A stretch of 64,000 nt of DNA from Nitrosomonas sp. (GTDB lineage Bacteria > Pseudomonadota > Gammaproteobacteria > Burkholderiales > Nitrosomonadaceae), in NCBI GenBank assembly GCA_024281825.1, contig JAMWZY010000005.1, forward strand, positions 124,001-188,000. Reading direction: 5' to 3'. The notes under the pieces were generated by a model. It was given only the letters and a program-made list of their open reading frames with translations. It did not search any database and was not told the DNA's origin. Position 1 is the first letter of the stretch. The number at the start of each line of letters is the position of its first letter. Of the stretch, positions 27,513 through 37,224 are shown piece after piece. The translations under genes and the position numbers were made by a program.

Positions 27513-28487
27513 TTAAGAAGCACTGCACAACCTATTGGCATCAATCGGTTGTGTGAGGAAGAATTTTTTGGCTTGATCGACATCTAGTTTAATTTTTTCG
27601 GTAAGCGTCGCAAGATCGGAGAATTTTTCCTCGTCGCGTAGTTTATACAAAAAATCGACTTGCAACTGTTTTCCATAAATATTTTGCTTGAAATCGAACA
27701 AGTGAACTTCTAGTAACAACTGACCATTCTCATGCACTGTGGGCCGTACACCTAAACTGGCGACGGCTGGCAAGACGGTCGTTGGTGATGTATCAACGGC
27801 ACCATGCACTGCCACGGCAAAGATGCCAGTTAACTTTGGTCGATGACGATGAATTGCGATGTTTGCAGTGGGAAATCCAATTTCTCGTCCTAATTGCTCG
27901 CCCTTGATGACACGACCAGTTAGGCTATAAGGTCTGCCAAGATATCTCTGGGCTGTTGTAAGGTCGCTATTAGTGAGCGCTTGACGAATCGAAGTGCTAG
28001 AAACACGCTTGCCGCTTATCAGTATGCTTGGCATAGCTTCAACTTCGAAACCATGCTGTATAGAGTGTGCTTGTAGCATTGAAAAATCACCTTTGCGCCC
28101 AGCGCCAAAGCGGAAATCATCTCCTACTAATAACCACTTAACAGCTAATTGTTGGACTAAAATTTGACTGATAAATTGTTCTGCGGTGATTTTTGCAAAG
28201 CTGTTTGTGAAGCGATATGTATGTATGCAGTCCACGCCCAATTGATTCAGCATGAGTAATTTTTCACGTAAATAGGTCAAACGTACGGGCGCATGATCTG
28301 GGGTAAAAAATTCCCGTGGATGAGGTTCAAAAGTCATGACGCAAGCAGGAATATCGAAGTCTTTGGCAACTTGTTTTAGCCGACGTAAGATAGCTTGATG
28401 GCCCAAATGGATACCATCAAAATTACCGATAGTCAATGCAATCGGTGTGTTACAGCGCGCAAAAGATCTTCGCCAGGTATGATACAT
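27513..28487 (-). CDS. ribF: Bifunctional riboflavin kinase/FAD synthetase
   Basis: About 324 residues from ATG 28487 (an in-frame TTG lies six bases earlier). The N-terminal FMN adenylyltransferase domain has TIGNFDGIHLGHQ at 19-31 and STSIRQAL. The C-terminal riboflavin kinase domain has GREIGFPTANI and LEVHLFDF. It makes FMN and FAD from riboflavin in the cytoplasm. Only 21 bases separate it from ileS, consistent with one operon. Confidence 0.96.
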   Translation of the reverse strand: MYHTWRRSFARCNTPIALTIGNFDGIHLGHQAILRRLKQVAKDFDIPACVMTFEPHPREFFTPDHAPVRLTYLREKLLMLNQLGVDCIHTYRFTNSFAKITAEQFISQILVQQLAVKWLLVGDDFRFGAGRKGDFSMLQAHSIQHGFEVEAMPSILISGKRVSSTSIRQALTNSDLTTAQRYLGRPYSLTGRVIKGEQLGREIGFPTANIAIHRHRPKLTGIFAVAVHGAVDTSPTTVLPAVASLGVRPTVHENGQLLLEVHLFDFKQNIYGKQLQVDFLYKLRDEEKFSDLATLTEKIKLDVDQAKKFFLTQPIDANRLCSAS

Positions 28488-28725
28488 AACCAAGGATTGA
28501 TAAGAAATAAATGGCAGCTAAGTTAAAAGATGTTGATTTTAGCTTGTGCTTAGCCATATGGTCTAGGATCTCTCAGCGAGATTATATGAATTTTTAGCCG
28601 TTGTTGCCGCTTTATCGGAAGTATTTTAAAGCACGACATTATGAATTAGAACCGAATCATAGGATCTATTTATGATAAAAATCTATTTTACTTTACCATA
28701 ATCATATTTTGATATTACATCACCT

Positions 28726-30258
28726 ATGCCAACTCCCCTGACTTCAAGTGCTGTAACTTCGGCGAATTTTGCCAATGTCAATACGATTGATTCATTACTA
28801 GCAGGTAAGCGTTGGGTCAATACATCAATTTTATATAGTTTTCCGAATCGTGAAAGTTGGTGGTCGACTGATGAGAGTTTAGGCTATGGCGCACAATTTA
28901 GTACTGGTGAGCCATGGCAAATTGAAACGGATTGGTTGACTAGTAGTGATCAGGTTAATTTTAAACATGCATTGCAACAATGGGCCAATGTTGCCAATAT
29001 ATCTTTTATTCAAATACTTGAAACGGCAGACAACGTCGGCGATATTCGCGTTGCCTATGCCGAAGATTCAGATGAGTTGACTTTAGCTTGGTCTTATTTG
29101 CCGGGCAGCAGTGTTCGATCCGGAGATATTTGGGCGAATACTTTAGGACTATTGAATGCCCAGGATTGGAACCCTGGCACGATTTCTTTTGAAACGATAC
29201 TGCATGAAATTGGCCACACACTGGGACTTAAACATCCTTTTTATAATTCGGATAAACCCGATGCTGCAATATTGCCAACATCGCTTGATAGCATTATCAA
29301 CACGTTGATGAGCTATACCTACAAAGACCTAGAAGGAGTGGAGGGCAATGAATTTTCGTTCCATCCGACCACGCCGATGGTATTAGACATCGCTGCAATT
29401 CAGCATATTTATGGTGCTAATACCAGTTTTCACAGCGGTAACGACACGTATCATTACAGTGATACTGGCACTTACCATGAAGCGATCTGGGATGCAGGTG
29501 GCGCCGATACCATTTTATATTCCGGAGCGACGCCTACTTTCCTCAATCTTAATCCTATACATGGTTCTTTTATCGGTCAACCTGTGTTCGTGCAATCCAA
29601 TGGCGTAAATGTAGGAAAGCCTGTTCCAAATATGTGGGTTGCGAAGGAGACAATAGTAGAAAATGCCATTACTGGTACGGGTAACGACATATTGATCGGA
29701 AATGGAATCGCTAATTTTTTGGACGGTAATTTGGGGATTGATACCGTTTTAATATCTGCCAATCTAGCACAGTATGTTGTCAATAAAACCCCCAATCAAA
29801 GTTACGTCATTACCGAAAATAGCAATACGAGCAATCAAGATCAACTCAACAATATCGAGCGCCTAGTGTTTAATGACGCTAAGCTGGCACTAGATTTGGA
29901 TGGTCATGCTGGTCGGGTAGCCAAATTGTTGGGTGCGGTATTCGGTGCTTCATTTGTTTTAAATCAAGAATATGTCGGTATCGGGTTGATTGAAGCTGAT
30001 CGGCTTGAATATCAGCAGCTTGCTGATTATGCGCTCGATGCAAGGGGTTTTACGGATTATGAAAAATTAGTTACCGTGTTGTGGACAAATTTATTCGGGA
30101 ATGTACCTTCTGAAGCAGAAAAATTACCTTACATCAAAATGCTCGAGAATGGTGAAATATCAACGGGTAGCTTGGCAATCATAGCGGCGGAGAGCACCGC
30201 AAATTTGCAAAATATCAATTTGATTGGATTGGCTGAGAATGGTATCGCATATATTTGA
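28726..30258 (+). CDS. Serralysin-like M10 metalloprotease with short RTX region
   Basis: 510 residues without an N-terminal signal peptide. The zinc site HEIGHTLGLKH lies at 160-170, and the Met-turn MSYT at 195-198. Serralysin features follow: PMVLDIAAIQHIYG and GNDTYHYSDTGTYHEAIWDAGGADTI. Only one or two RTX-type repeats are seen (GTGNDILIG, then NFLDGNLGIDTVL), fewer than in typical serralysins. The last ~100 residues look like a DUF4214-type helical domain. Export by a type I system is expected, but no such transporter or inhibitor gene is nearby. Substrate unknown. Confidence 0.88.
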   Translation: MPTPLTSSAVTSANFANVNTIDSLLAGKRWVNTSILYSFPNRESWWSTDESLGYGAQFSTGEPWQIETDWLTSSDQVNFKHALQQWANVANISFIQILETADNVGDIRVAYAEDSDELTLAWSYLPGSSVRSGDIWANTLGLLNAQDWNPGTISFETILHEIGHTLGLKHPFYNSDKPDAAILPTSLDSIINTLMSYTYKDLEGVEGNEFSFHPTTPMVLDIAAIQHIYGANTSFHSGNDTYHYSDTGTYHEAIWDAGGADTILYSGATPTFLNLNPIHGSFIGQPVFVQSNGVNVGKPVPNMWVAKETIVENAITGTGNDILIGNGIANFLDGNLGIDTVLISANLAQYVVNKTPNQSYVITENSNTSNQDQLNNIERLVFNDAKLALDLDGHAGRVAKLLGAVFGASFVLNQEYVGIGLIEADRLEYQQLADYALDARGFTDYEKLVTVLWTNLFGNVPSEAEKLPYIKMLENGEISTGSLAIIAAESTANLQNINLIGLAENGIAYI

Positions 30259-30352
30259 AATATGATAAAAACGATCTCTGCTGACTGAAATATTTTGTCT
30301 TAAATTTTTCTTAATATTCATAAGTAGTCTCTTTGACTAAATCCTTTGAGAG

Positions 30353-30720
30353 CTAATAAAGATTCTCAGTCTGGTTGATGTGGTTTTGCTCGTCAGAAAA
30401 TAATTCCGAGTACTTGTGATCTAGTATGTGATAAAAATCTAAGATATGCAGCGCGTTGTAAGGCCAGAAGGTGTCTATGTAAATACTGTCAGGTTTGATT
30501 TTTTCCTTAATAATTAGTGATAGAGTTTCGGTTTTTGCATTCGGAGTGATGGCGGCATAAACATCTTGACGTCGTGTTTTAGCAGCCGAAAAAAAAACGT
30601 GACTTTTCCCAGAAGATCCACGTCCGCATTTTTCCTTTCTTCTGCCACCAAAATAGCTTTCATCCGACTCAACTTTCCTGGACAGTTGAAAGCTAGATTA
30701 TTTTGCTGGCAACCAGGCGG
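30353..30720 (-). pseudogene. IS1595-family transposase remnant
   Basis: One minus-strand frame reads VESDESYFGGRRKEKCGRG, then SSGKSHVFF, DVYAAITPNAKTETL, LIIKEKIKPDSIYIDTFWPY, NALHILDFYHI and FSDEQNHINQTENLY, ending at a stop at 30353. This is the DDE region of IS1595-type transposases. The N-terminal zinc-ribbon part and the C terminus beyond HINQTEN are missing. A second frame over the same DNA also stays open but does not match. The fragment sits about 220 bases upstream of the tRNA cluster. No inverted repeats were found. Confidence 0.78.
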
Positions 30721-30940
30721 GGGGTGTGGACACATGTAAAAATTTATGGTCGTCTTGACGTTAACATCAAGCTTTGGGAATACCCTTAAAATTATTTACA
30801 CTTCCGTGACCAGATCATCCGTAACTAAAAAACGAGGGAAAGCTCAGATATCAAATTTGTTAACGCTATCAATGATTTTTTTTTGTGAAAGATGAAGAAA
30901 TTGACGTTTATAGCCCAAGAAGGTATAGTGACGCCTTTCT

Positions 30941-31017
30941 CGGGGTGTAGCGTAGTCTGGTAGCGCGCCTGGTTTGGGACCAGGATGTCGGGAGTTCGAA
31001 TCTCTCCACCCCGACCA
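30941..31017 (+). tRNA. tRNA-Pro (TGG anticodon)
   Basis: A complete cloverleaf: acceptor CGGGGTG pairs with CACCCCG, anticodon stem CCTGG/CCAGG encloses TTTGGGA with anticodon TGG, and the T loop is TTCGAAT. CCA is encoded at 31015-31017. It is the first of three tandem tRNA genes. Confidence 0.96.
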
Positions 31018-31055
31018 GTTTTTCAAAGCCTTAGTATTTAGGAAAGCTCGACTTA

Positions 31056-31132
31056 GTGCCCGTAGCTCAATCGGATAGAGCACCAGCCTTCTAAGCTGGG
31101 GGTTACAGGTTCGATTCCTGTCGGGCACGCCA
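31056..31132 (+). tRNA. tRNA-Arg (TCT anticodon)
   Basis: Acceptor GTGCCCG pairs with CGGGCAC. Anticodon stem CCAGC/GCTGG encloses CTTCTAA, giving TCT. The T loop is TTCGATT and CCA is encoded at 31130-31132. It reads AGA codons. Confidence 0.96.
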
Positions 31133-31195
31133 TATAAAGGCAATATCGTAAATTATATTCAATTTGCCAATACAAGCGATTTTCTCGTTTCTTAT

Positions 31196-31272
31196 GGTGG
31201 CTGTAGCTCAGTTGGTAGAGTCCCGGATTGTGATTCCGGTTGTCGTGGGTTCGAGTCCCATCAGCCACCCCA
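31196..31272 (+). tRNA. tRNA-His (GTG anticodon)
   Basis: Acceptor GTGGCTG pairs with CAGCCAC, and the extra G-1 at 31196 faces C73, as in bacterial tRNA-His. Anticodon stem CCGGA/TCCGG encloses TTGTGAT, giving GTG. CCA is encoded at 31270-31272. Confidence 0.96.
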
Positions 31273-31626
31273 TATTGTAGAAACCAAGGTCTATAAAGAC
31301 CCCTTATCCTTATAAAAAGGAGCAAATGTTACTTCATTTGTATTTCGAACCTCATATTCAATTTTCGTATAAGTTATAGCTATGGTGAAGTATAAAAATC
31401 TTTGTTTGTAAGATAGAATAGTCGGTCGAGTTTCTTCTTTAAAAATTTTCTAATCTATAACCTTAACAGCATTAAAAATCCATTTGAACATTGTTATCGA
31501 ATTGTTAACGTTATATTAATTAAATGTATATGAATTGAACAATAATAACTTGTTATATAATGGAAATTGTTTTGTTACTATTAAATTCTTTTTCAATATC
31601 GGATCAAAATTAGGAGTCTAAAAATT
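31273..31626. other. AT-rich leader before dksA
   Basis: About 350 bases without a gene, strongly AT-rich. The only supported element is the promoter listed at 31535-31561. No tRNA-like or riboswitch-like structure was recognised. Confidence 0.5.
31535..31561 (+). promoter_or_regulatory. Candidate sigma-70 promoter of dksA
   Basis: TTGAAC at 31535-31540 and a perfect TATAAT at 31556-31561, separated by 15 bases, about 65 bases before the dksA ATG. The spacing is slightly short. Prediction by eye only. Confidence 0.5.
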
Positions 31627-32052
31627 ATGTCGCAAGAGTTGCAGATAAAGCATATAACTTCCTATGAACCAGAAGCGAATGAAGAGTACATGAGTGCTCG
31701 GCAATTGATGTATTTTCGCAAAATGCTGGAAGAGATGAAGACTGAGCTCAGTAATGATATTGATCGCGCTGTGCATACGATGCAAGATGAAGCAACCGTA
31801 TTTGCCGATCCGAATGATCGGGCTAGTCAAGAATCAGATATGACACTTGAATTGCGCAGTCGCGACCGAGAAAGAAAACTTATTAAAAAGATTGATGAAA
31901 TTATCGGTAAGATAGAATCAGGTGATTATGGCTATTGTGAAAGTTGTGGAATTGAAATTGGTCTTAGAAGGCTTGAGGCAAGGCCGACTGCCACCTTATG
32001 CATCGATTGTAAAACACTCGATGAAATAAGAGAGAGGCAGATCGCAAAATAA
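31627..32052 (+). CDS. dksA: RNA polymerase-binding transcription factor DksA
   Basis: A 141-residue protein. A coiled-coil hairpin has the acidic tip DPNDRAS (Asp61 and Asp64), followed by the C4 zinc finger at Cys104/107/125/128 (CESCG... CIDC). DksA enters the secondary channel of RNA polymerase and, with ppGpp, represses rRNA promoters and activates amino-acid genes. GGAG precedes the ATG. The gene is convergent with pnp, leaving 24 bases between stops. Confidence 0.96.
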   Translation: MSQELQIKHITSYEPEANEEYMSARQLMYFRKMLEEMKTELSNDIDRAVHTMQDEATVFADPNDRASQESDMTLELRSRDRERKLIKKIDEIIGKIESGDYGYCESCGIEIGLRRLEARPTATLCIDCKTLDEIRERQIAK

Positions 32053-32076
32053 TTATAATTTTTCTAGCCTTTATGA

Positions 32077-34200
32077 TTACGATTCTTTGATTTCAGATTC
32101 TAAATTTACAGCAGTTTCCGGTGGGATTACTTTCATACTTAAACGCAATCTTCCTTTATCATCTGCTTCCAATACCTTAACGCGAATTTGCTGTCCTTCA
32201 CTCAAGTGATCAGAAACATTGTTAACGTGTTCACTTGCGATTTGGGAAATGTGTAAAAGCCCATCTTTTCCAGGTAGGATGCTAACAATGGCGCCGAAAT
32301 CGAGCAATTTTAGAACAGTTCCATCATAAATCTTTCCAACTTCAACCTCTGCAGTAATGTCTTGAATTTTCTTTTTAGCAAGCTCTCCACCTTCTGCATT
32401 TACGCAGGCGATCGTGACTTCTCCGTTATCACTGATATCGATTGTAGTATTGGTTTCTTCAGTCAGTGCACGAATAACCGCGCCGCCCTTACCAATAACA
32501 TCGCGAATTTTTTCTGGGTTGATTTTAATTTTAATAATACGTGGTGCATGGACTGAAATATCTTCACGTGTCGATGGTAAAGCTTGCTTCATGATTTGTA
32601 ATATATGCATACGACCTTCCTGCGCTTGTATCAGGGCAGCATGCATGATTTCTTTGGTAATGCCTTGTATTTTGATATCCATTTGTAGTGCGGTAATACC
32701 TTTTTCCGTACCAGCAACTTTAAAATCCATATCACCTAAATGATCTTCGTCACCTAAGATATCTGTGAGCACTGCAAAACGATTACCTTCTTTAATGAGT
32801 CCCATTGCAATGCCTGCGACATGCGCTTTAAGCGGTACACCGGCATCCATTAATGCAAGGCATCCGCCACAAACTGAAGCCATTGAACTAGAACCATTCG
32901 ATTCGGTAATTTCTGATACAACGCGCAACGAATAACCAAATTCCTCGGGTGAGGGTAAAACTGCTACAAGTGCACGTTTTGCAAGGCGACCGTGGCCAAT
33001 TTCTCGACGTTTTGGGGTTCCAACTCGACCTATTTCACCGGTAGCAAACGGTGGCATATTGTAGTGCAGCATAAAGCGATCATTATAATCACCTTGTAAG
33101 GAGTCAATTTTTTGTTCATCGCGAGCTGTTCCTAATGTAGCTACTGCAAGTGCTTGTGTTTCTCCTCGGGTGAATAATGCTGAGCCGTGTGTGCGTGGTA
33201 ATACTCCATTGCGGATTGTTATGGTTCTAACATTGCGGGTACCGCGCCCATCAATACGAGGCTCACCATCTAAAATTTGATTGCGGACAATTTTTGATTC
33301 GAGTGCAAAAAAGGCTTCTTTGAAAACTTGTATACTAGGCTGATTTTCAGTGCCAATTGCTAATTCTTCTGCTATACGTTGACTAATTGCTTCAATGGCT
33401 TCCGAGCGAGTTTGTTTTTGTTTTATTTTAAAAGCTTGCCGTAAATCATTTTCAACCATAGCTGCTAATTTCTCTTGAAAAACAGTGTCTTTTTCTGGTG
33501 GAGTCCAATCCCAAGCAGTTACTCCCGCTTCATCTGCAAATTCATTGATGGCATTAATGACACTCTGCATTTGTTCGTGCCCAAAAGTTACTGCGCCAAG
33601 CATGACTTCTTCAGACAATTCCATGGCTTCAGATTCAACCATTAAAACTGCTTGCTGAGTACCGGCTACAACAAGGTTTAGTTGTGTATCTTTGAGTTCA
33701 GAGGTTGTCGGATTAAGTACATATTGATTATTAATGTAGCCTACGCGCGCTGCTCCTAACGGGCCATCAAACGGTATGCCAGAGAGTATCAGTGCGGCGG
33801 AAGTTCCGATAATGGACGGGATGTCTGAGTCAACTTCAGTATCGGATGATAAGACTGTAGCGACAATTTGTACTTCGTTATAGAAACCTTCAGGAAAAAG
33901 AGGACGAATAGGGCGATCAATCAACCGGGAAGTCAGGGTTTCCTTTTCTGATGGACGGCCTTCGCGTTTAAAGAAACTTCCAGGTATTCTGCCCGCTGCA
34001 TAGAATTTTTCTTGATAATCAACAGTTAGTGGAAAAAAATCTTGTTCTGGTTTTGTATTCTTTGCACCGACTACGGTTACGAGTACAACGGTATCATCCA
34101 TCGTAACAACAACGGCACCGTGTGCTTGTCTCGCAATTTCTCCTGTTTCTAATGTAAGTTGATGACGTCCGTAGGTAATACTCTTTTTGATAGATTTCAA
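32077..34200 (-). CDS. pnp: Polynucleotide phosphorylase
   Basis: A 707-residue protein starting with TTG at 34200, supported by AAAGGG just upstream and by the family N terminus ([21 protein letters not shown]). Two RNase PH domains are present, for example [14 protein letters not shown] and [15 protein letters not shown] ([18 protein letters not shown]) and S1 ([20 protein letters not shown]) domains follow. It degrades RNA 3'-5' phosphorolytically, normally within the degradosome. It lies downstream of rpsO as in most proteobacteria; a 147-base gap separates them. Confidence 0.97.
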   Translation of the reverse strand: MKSIKKSITYGRHQLTLETGEIARQAHGAVVVTMDDTVVLVTVVGAKNTKPEQDFFPLTVDYQEKFYAAGRIPGSFFKREGRPSEKETLTSRLIDRPIRPLFPEGFYNEVQIVATVLSSDTEVDSDIPSIIGTSAALILSGIPFDGPLGAARVGYINNQYVLNPTTSELKDTQLNLVVAGTQQAVLMVESEAMELSEEVMLGAVTFGHEQMQSVINAINEFADEAGVTAWDWTPPEKDTVFQEKLAAMVENDLRQAFKIKQKQTRSEAIEAISQRIAEELAIGTENQPSIQVFKEAFFALESKIVRNQILDGEPRIDGRGTRNVRTITIRNGVLPRTHGSALFTRGETQALAVATLGTARDEQKIDSLQGDYNDRFMLHYNMPPFATGEIGRVGTPKRREIGHGRLAKRALVAVLPSPEEFGYSLRVVSEITESNGSSSMASVCGGCLALMDAGVPLKAHVAGIAMGLIKEGNRFAVLTDILGDEDHLGDMDFKVAGTEKGITALQMDIKIQGITKEIMHAALIQAQEGRMHILQIMKQALPSTREDISVHAPRIIKIKINPEKIRDVIGKGGAVIRALTEETNTTIDISDNGEVTIACVNAEGGELAKKKIQDITAEVEVGKIYDGTVLKLLDFGAIVSILPGKDGLLHISQIASEHVNNVSDHLSEGQQIRVKVLEADDKGRLRLSMKVIPPETAVNLESEIKES

Positions 34201-34347
34201 TTAACAATCCCTTTTTATTGAATGCTCTGAGTGATGGCGCATTAAGCCATTGAATAGCAAAACCGTTTTACCGGAAAGAGCAAATCTTTTAATTCGTCGT
34301 TTGCTTGGTTAAATAGGTTGATTCATATAAAAACTCAAGTAATAACA

Positions 34348-34617
34348 TTACTTACGCAGACCAAGGCGCTCAATCAAAGTTTGATAGGTACCGGCATTGC
34401 TTTGCTTTAGGTAATCCAGTAATTTTCGGCGTTTGCCAACCATACGTAATAGACCGCGGCGAGAATGATGGTCTTTAGCATGAACTTTAAAATGCTCAAT
34501 GAGATCATTGATTCGATTCGTTAAAAGTGCAACCTGAACCTCAGGGGATCCGGTATCACCATTAGCTCTTTGAAAATCTCGTACGATCTGGGCTTTTTGT
34601 TCAATTGTGATTGACAT
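34348..34617 (-). CDS. rpsO: 30S ribosomal protein S15
   Basis: 89 residues from the ATG at 34617 ([16 protein letters not shown]), which gives the standard S15 length and has a GGAGAA site upstream. Conserved blocks [36 protein letters not shown] and [12 protein letters not shown] are present. It binds the 16S central domain early in 30S assembly and in many bacteria represses its own mRNA. Confidence 0.97.
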   Translation of the reverse strand: MSITIEQKAQIVRDFQRANGDTGSPEVQVALLTNRINDLIEHFKVHAKDHHSRRGLLRMVGKRRKLLDYLKQSNAGTYQTLIERLGLRK

Positions 34618-34773
34618 AATCAGTTGTTTCTCCAACATTACCAATATAAAGAAAAAACGGAATTTTACTCCTTAAAGTTACGCTTGTCCAAATCAGATCT
34701 AGTCAGGAATCAAACATCATCCGGTTTTAATGCAAATTATCACGACGAATCGATGTTATTAAACATAAATTTT

Positions 34774-36219
34774 TTATTTATGACCTGATGGATTGGTAAA
34801 TTGATCATTTAGGGTTTGAATATAATCATTAGCTTTGTCAATAACCTCATCGATCGTATTTTGGGTGGCTCCATTCCAACCTGCTGGGTCGCGCAAAAAC
34901 ATCAAACGATAAGCGGCTGTGCTTTTATTAAATGCGTGTACATATTGCTTATATGTTTCATCATCGTTGCCCAGTTCAAGTGACAATTTCTTAAGCATGC
35001 TATTGGCTACGAAACGACGGATGGAGAAATGAATAATGATGATTACAGTGAATAAAATTGCTGCAATTACCAGTGCAGAAGAATCACCTTGTATAATTTT
35101 GTCGCAAAACGTTTTAGTGGATTCCCATGATTCATTGATCGTAAGACCAACAGCAGCCAGAATCGCTAGCGTGCCAAAAGTAATACTGTCGAGCAAAATG
35201 ACCTTGCTTTTCCATTTTTTGAGCATGTCGGAAAGTTTAGGTACGATTTGATTCTTAATTCCTTTGGCTGTTTGCTCCAATTTTGCAACGATACGGTAAG
35301 AGCGTTCGACTTCGATCTGCTGGATACGTGTATCAATATCAGCCATATCTTCCGCACGCTTTTTCTCAAAACGCTCTTTAACACCTGGATTTGTGATAGG
35401 GACAGCGGCATCTAAATTATAGATGCGATAAAAGCGTCCGGCTACCAAGCCAACTTCGGCCAAAGAACGTTGCCATGCTGAAACAACTTCTTCTGGATTG
35501 TCTTCTTTTGCAGTAACATCGATTTGATTTAGAATATAAAGAAATTTATTAGCGTCGGCTCGATTAACACTAGCTGAAACGAGATAAGCAAGTGTGTCTT
35601 GCATTGCTTTAGGTTCAGGATGTCGAGCATCAAAGAAAACTAGCACTAAGTCAGATAAATTAATGATATGTTGCGTTAAGCGTAATGTAGATGCACGTTG
35701 ATTATCCGCATCAAAGCCTGGGGAGTCGATCAATATTTTTCCGCGAATATTTTCTGATGGACAGGTTTTGAGTTGTAAATATGCATCAATACGTTCTTGG
35801 CCTGCTTCGGAAATTTCATCAATGCTTTTACTGATCTGAAAGAATGGAAAGCGTGGATCAGCATCAAGGGCTATGCCAGGAAGGGTTTTGACTTCTTTAT
35901 GATGGCTATAGCAAATAACTGTAAACTTGTCATCAACAGCCTGGTTGCCAGTTCGCTGCAAGGGTAAATTCAGGTAAGAATTTATATAAGTCGATTTGCC
36001 AGCAGAAAACGTTCCCAATACTGCTATCATTGGCCACCAAGTCACATAGGTTGCATATGACTGATCTTTTTCGAGTAATCCCATGCTATGGCCGACTTCA
36101 TCAATCTTTCTAAAGCTTTTGACCGCATTGGCTAAAGTTGGGTTGTGAGAATATTCGTCTGCTAAGTGCTTTTGTAAGTTTTCCAAATGCTTGTTAATTT
36201 GCTCCGAGTTATATGACAT
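34774..36219 (-). CDS. Dynamin-like GTPase with C-terminal membrane helices
   Basis: About 481 residues from ATG 36219, chosen because AGGGA lies before it. G motifs are visible: P-loop GTFSAGKSTYINS (G1), DSPGFDADN (G3) and LNQID (G4). Two hydrophobic segments near residues 345-365 and 385-402 would insert into the membrane, flanked by coiled-coil-like charged stretches. This fits bacterial dynamin-related proteins, which remodel or protect membranes. Bacterial dynamins often occur as pairs; this one stands alone. Function in this organism is unknown. Confidence 0.82.
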   Translation of the reverse strand: MSYNSEQINKHLENLQKHLADEYSHNPTLANAVKSFRKIDEVGHSMGLLEKDQSYATYVTWWPMIAVLGTFSAGKSTYINSYLNLPLQRTGNQAVDDKFTVICYSHHKEVKTLPGIALDADPRFPFFQISKSIDEISEAGQERIDAYLQLKTCPSENIRGKILIDSPGFDADNQRASTLRLTQHIINLSDLVLVFFDARHPEPKAMQDTLAYLVSASVNRADANKFLYILNQIDVTAKEDNPEEVVSAWQRSLAEVGLVAGRFYRIYNLDAAVPITNPGVKERFEKKRAEDMADIDTRIQQIEVERSYRIVAKLEQTAKGIKNQIVPKLSDMLKKWKSKVILLDSITFGTLAILAAVGLTINESWESTKTFCDKIIQGDSSALVIAAILFTVIIIIHFSIRRFVANSMLKKLSLELGNDDETYKQYVHAFNKSTAAYRLMFLRDPAGWNGATQNTIDEVIDKANDYIQTLNDQFTNPSGHK

Positions 36220-36225
36220 GACCAT

Positions 36226-36546
36226 CCCTTTTCATTTTTATAAGAAACAATTTGAAAAATATAAAGATATAGATATGATTTCTATAAGTTCTAAGTAACG
36301 AATTTTGATTTTTGTAGAAAACTTTATTTCTGTGATTAGCACCGATCCAGCATGAAATAATATTATCATATCGTGCATGATGTCTAATGAATCTTAAATT
36401 TTGAGATTTTCTATTCTGAAAGTGTATTTGAGGGAAGTTGATTCCAAATTGATGATAGCTGCGAAGCAAGACAAGTTTATAGGAAAAAAAATAACGATCG
36501 CTAATCTGTGGTTGAATTTTTCTGTATATAGAAGAAGAGGCTACTA
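36226..36546. other. Intergenic region between divergent genes
   Basis: About 320 AT-rich bases separating the dynamin-like gene from the DUF502 gene. It should hold both promoters. No terminator, RNA gene or credible small protein gene was seen. Confidence 0.45.
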
Positions 36547-37191
36547 ATGGGTCGTTATATTGTGATTGGTTTCCTAACGGTTGCGCCCTTATGGGTGACA
36601 TGGCTCGTATTTGATTTTCTATTGAAATTACTGGCACGTATTGGAGATCCCTTGCTTAAAGGGATGGCGAGGGTAGTGCGACCTTTCTCAGATTTGACTG
36701 CAACTTGGTTACTCGATTCAAATTTTCAACATGCCGTGGCTGCCTTGCTAACAATAATCAGCTTCTATGGGATCGGTGTGCTGGCATCTTTTGTCATTGG
36801 TAAAAAAGTCATTAGCATTTATGAAAATATCTTGGCCCGACTGCCATTGGTTCAAACGATTTATGGGGCTACAAAACGATTTTTGAATACCATTAGCCAA
36901 CCACCTGTTACAGGGCAGCGTGTTGTTTTAATCAGCTTTCCATCTTCTGAAATGAAAGCAGTTGGATTCATCACCAAGGTAATGGAGGATAAAGAAACCG
37001 GTAGAAAACTAGCAGCTGTCTATGTGCCGACATCTCCAAATCCAACCTCTGGCTACATTGAAATTTTGCCAATGGAAGATCTCGTTTTAACGGATTGGAC
37101 TACTGAAGAGGCCATGACATTTGTTGTCACAGGTGGTACCAATGCGCCAGAGAGTGTGCACTACACTAAAAACAAACCCACACAACAATAA
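36547..37191 (+). CDS. DUF502 family membrane protein
   Basis: A 214-residue protein with two transmembrane segments at about residues 1-28 (IVIGFLTVAPLWVTWLVFDF) and 58-85 (AVAALLTIISFYGIGVLASF). The DUF502 signatures LPLVQTIYGATKRFL, VVLISFPSSEMKAVGFIT and VYVPTSPNPTSGYIEIL follow. The family is widespread and its function is not established. It is read away from the dynamin-like gene. Confidence 0.9.
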   Translation: MGRYIVIGFLTVAPLWVTWLVFDFLLKLLARIGDPLLKGMARVVRPFSDLTATWLLDSNFQHAVAALLTIISFYGIGVLASFVIGKKVISIYENILARLPLVQTIYGATKRFLNTISQPPVTGQRVVLISFPSSEMKAVGFITKVMEDKETGRKLAAVYVPTSPNPTSGYIEILPMEDLVLTDWTTEEAMTFVVTGGTNAPESVHYTKNKPTQQ

Positions 37192-37224
37192 GCAAGTAGT
37201 ATTGCAATAGTAATCTTTGGATTT

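Noticed and set aside
30844..31325. Minus-strand frames over the tRNA cluster (GVPDRNRTCNPQLRRLVLYP and similar)
   Set aside because: Such peptides are well-known false translations of tRNA genes.
32077..34200. Plus-strand frames inside pnp
   Set aside because: Shadows of a strongly conserved gene on the other strand.
36209..36637. Minus-strand open frame of 142 codons
   Set aside because: It overlaps the start of the DUF502 gene, has an erratic composition and no family signature.
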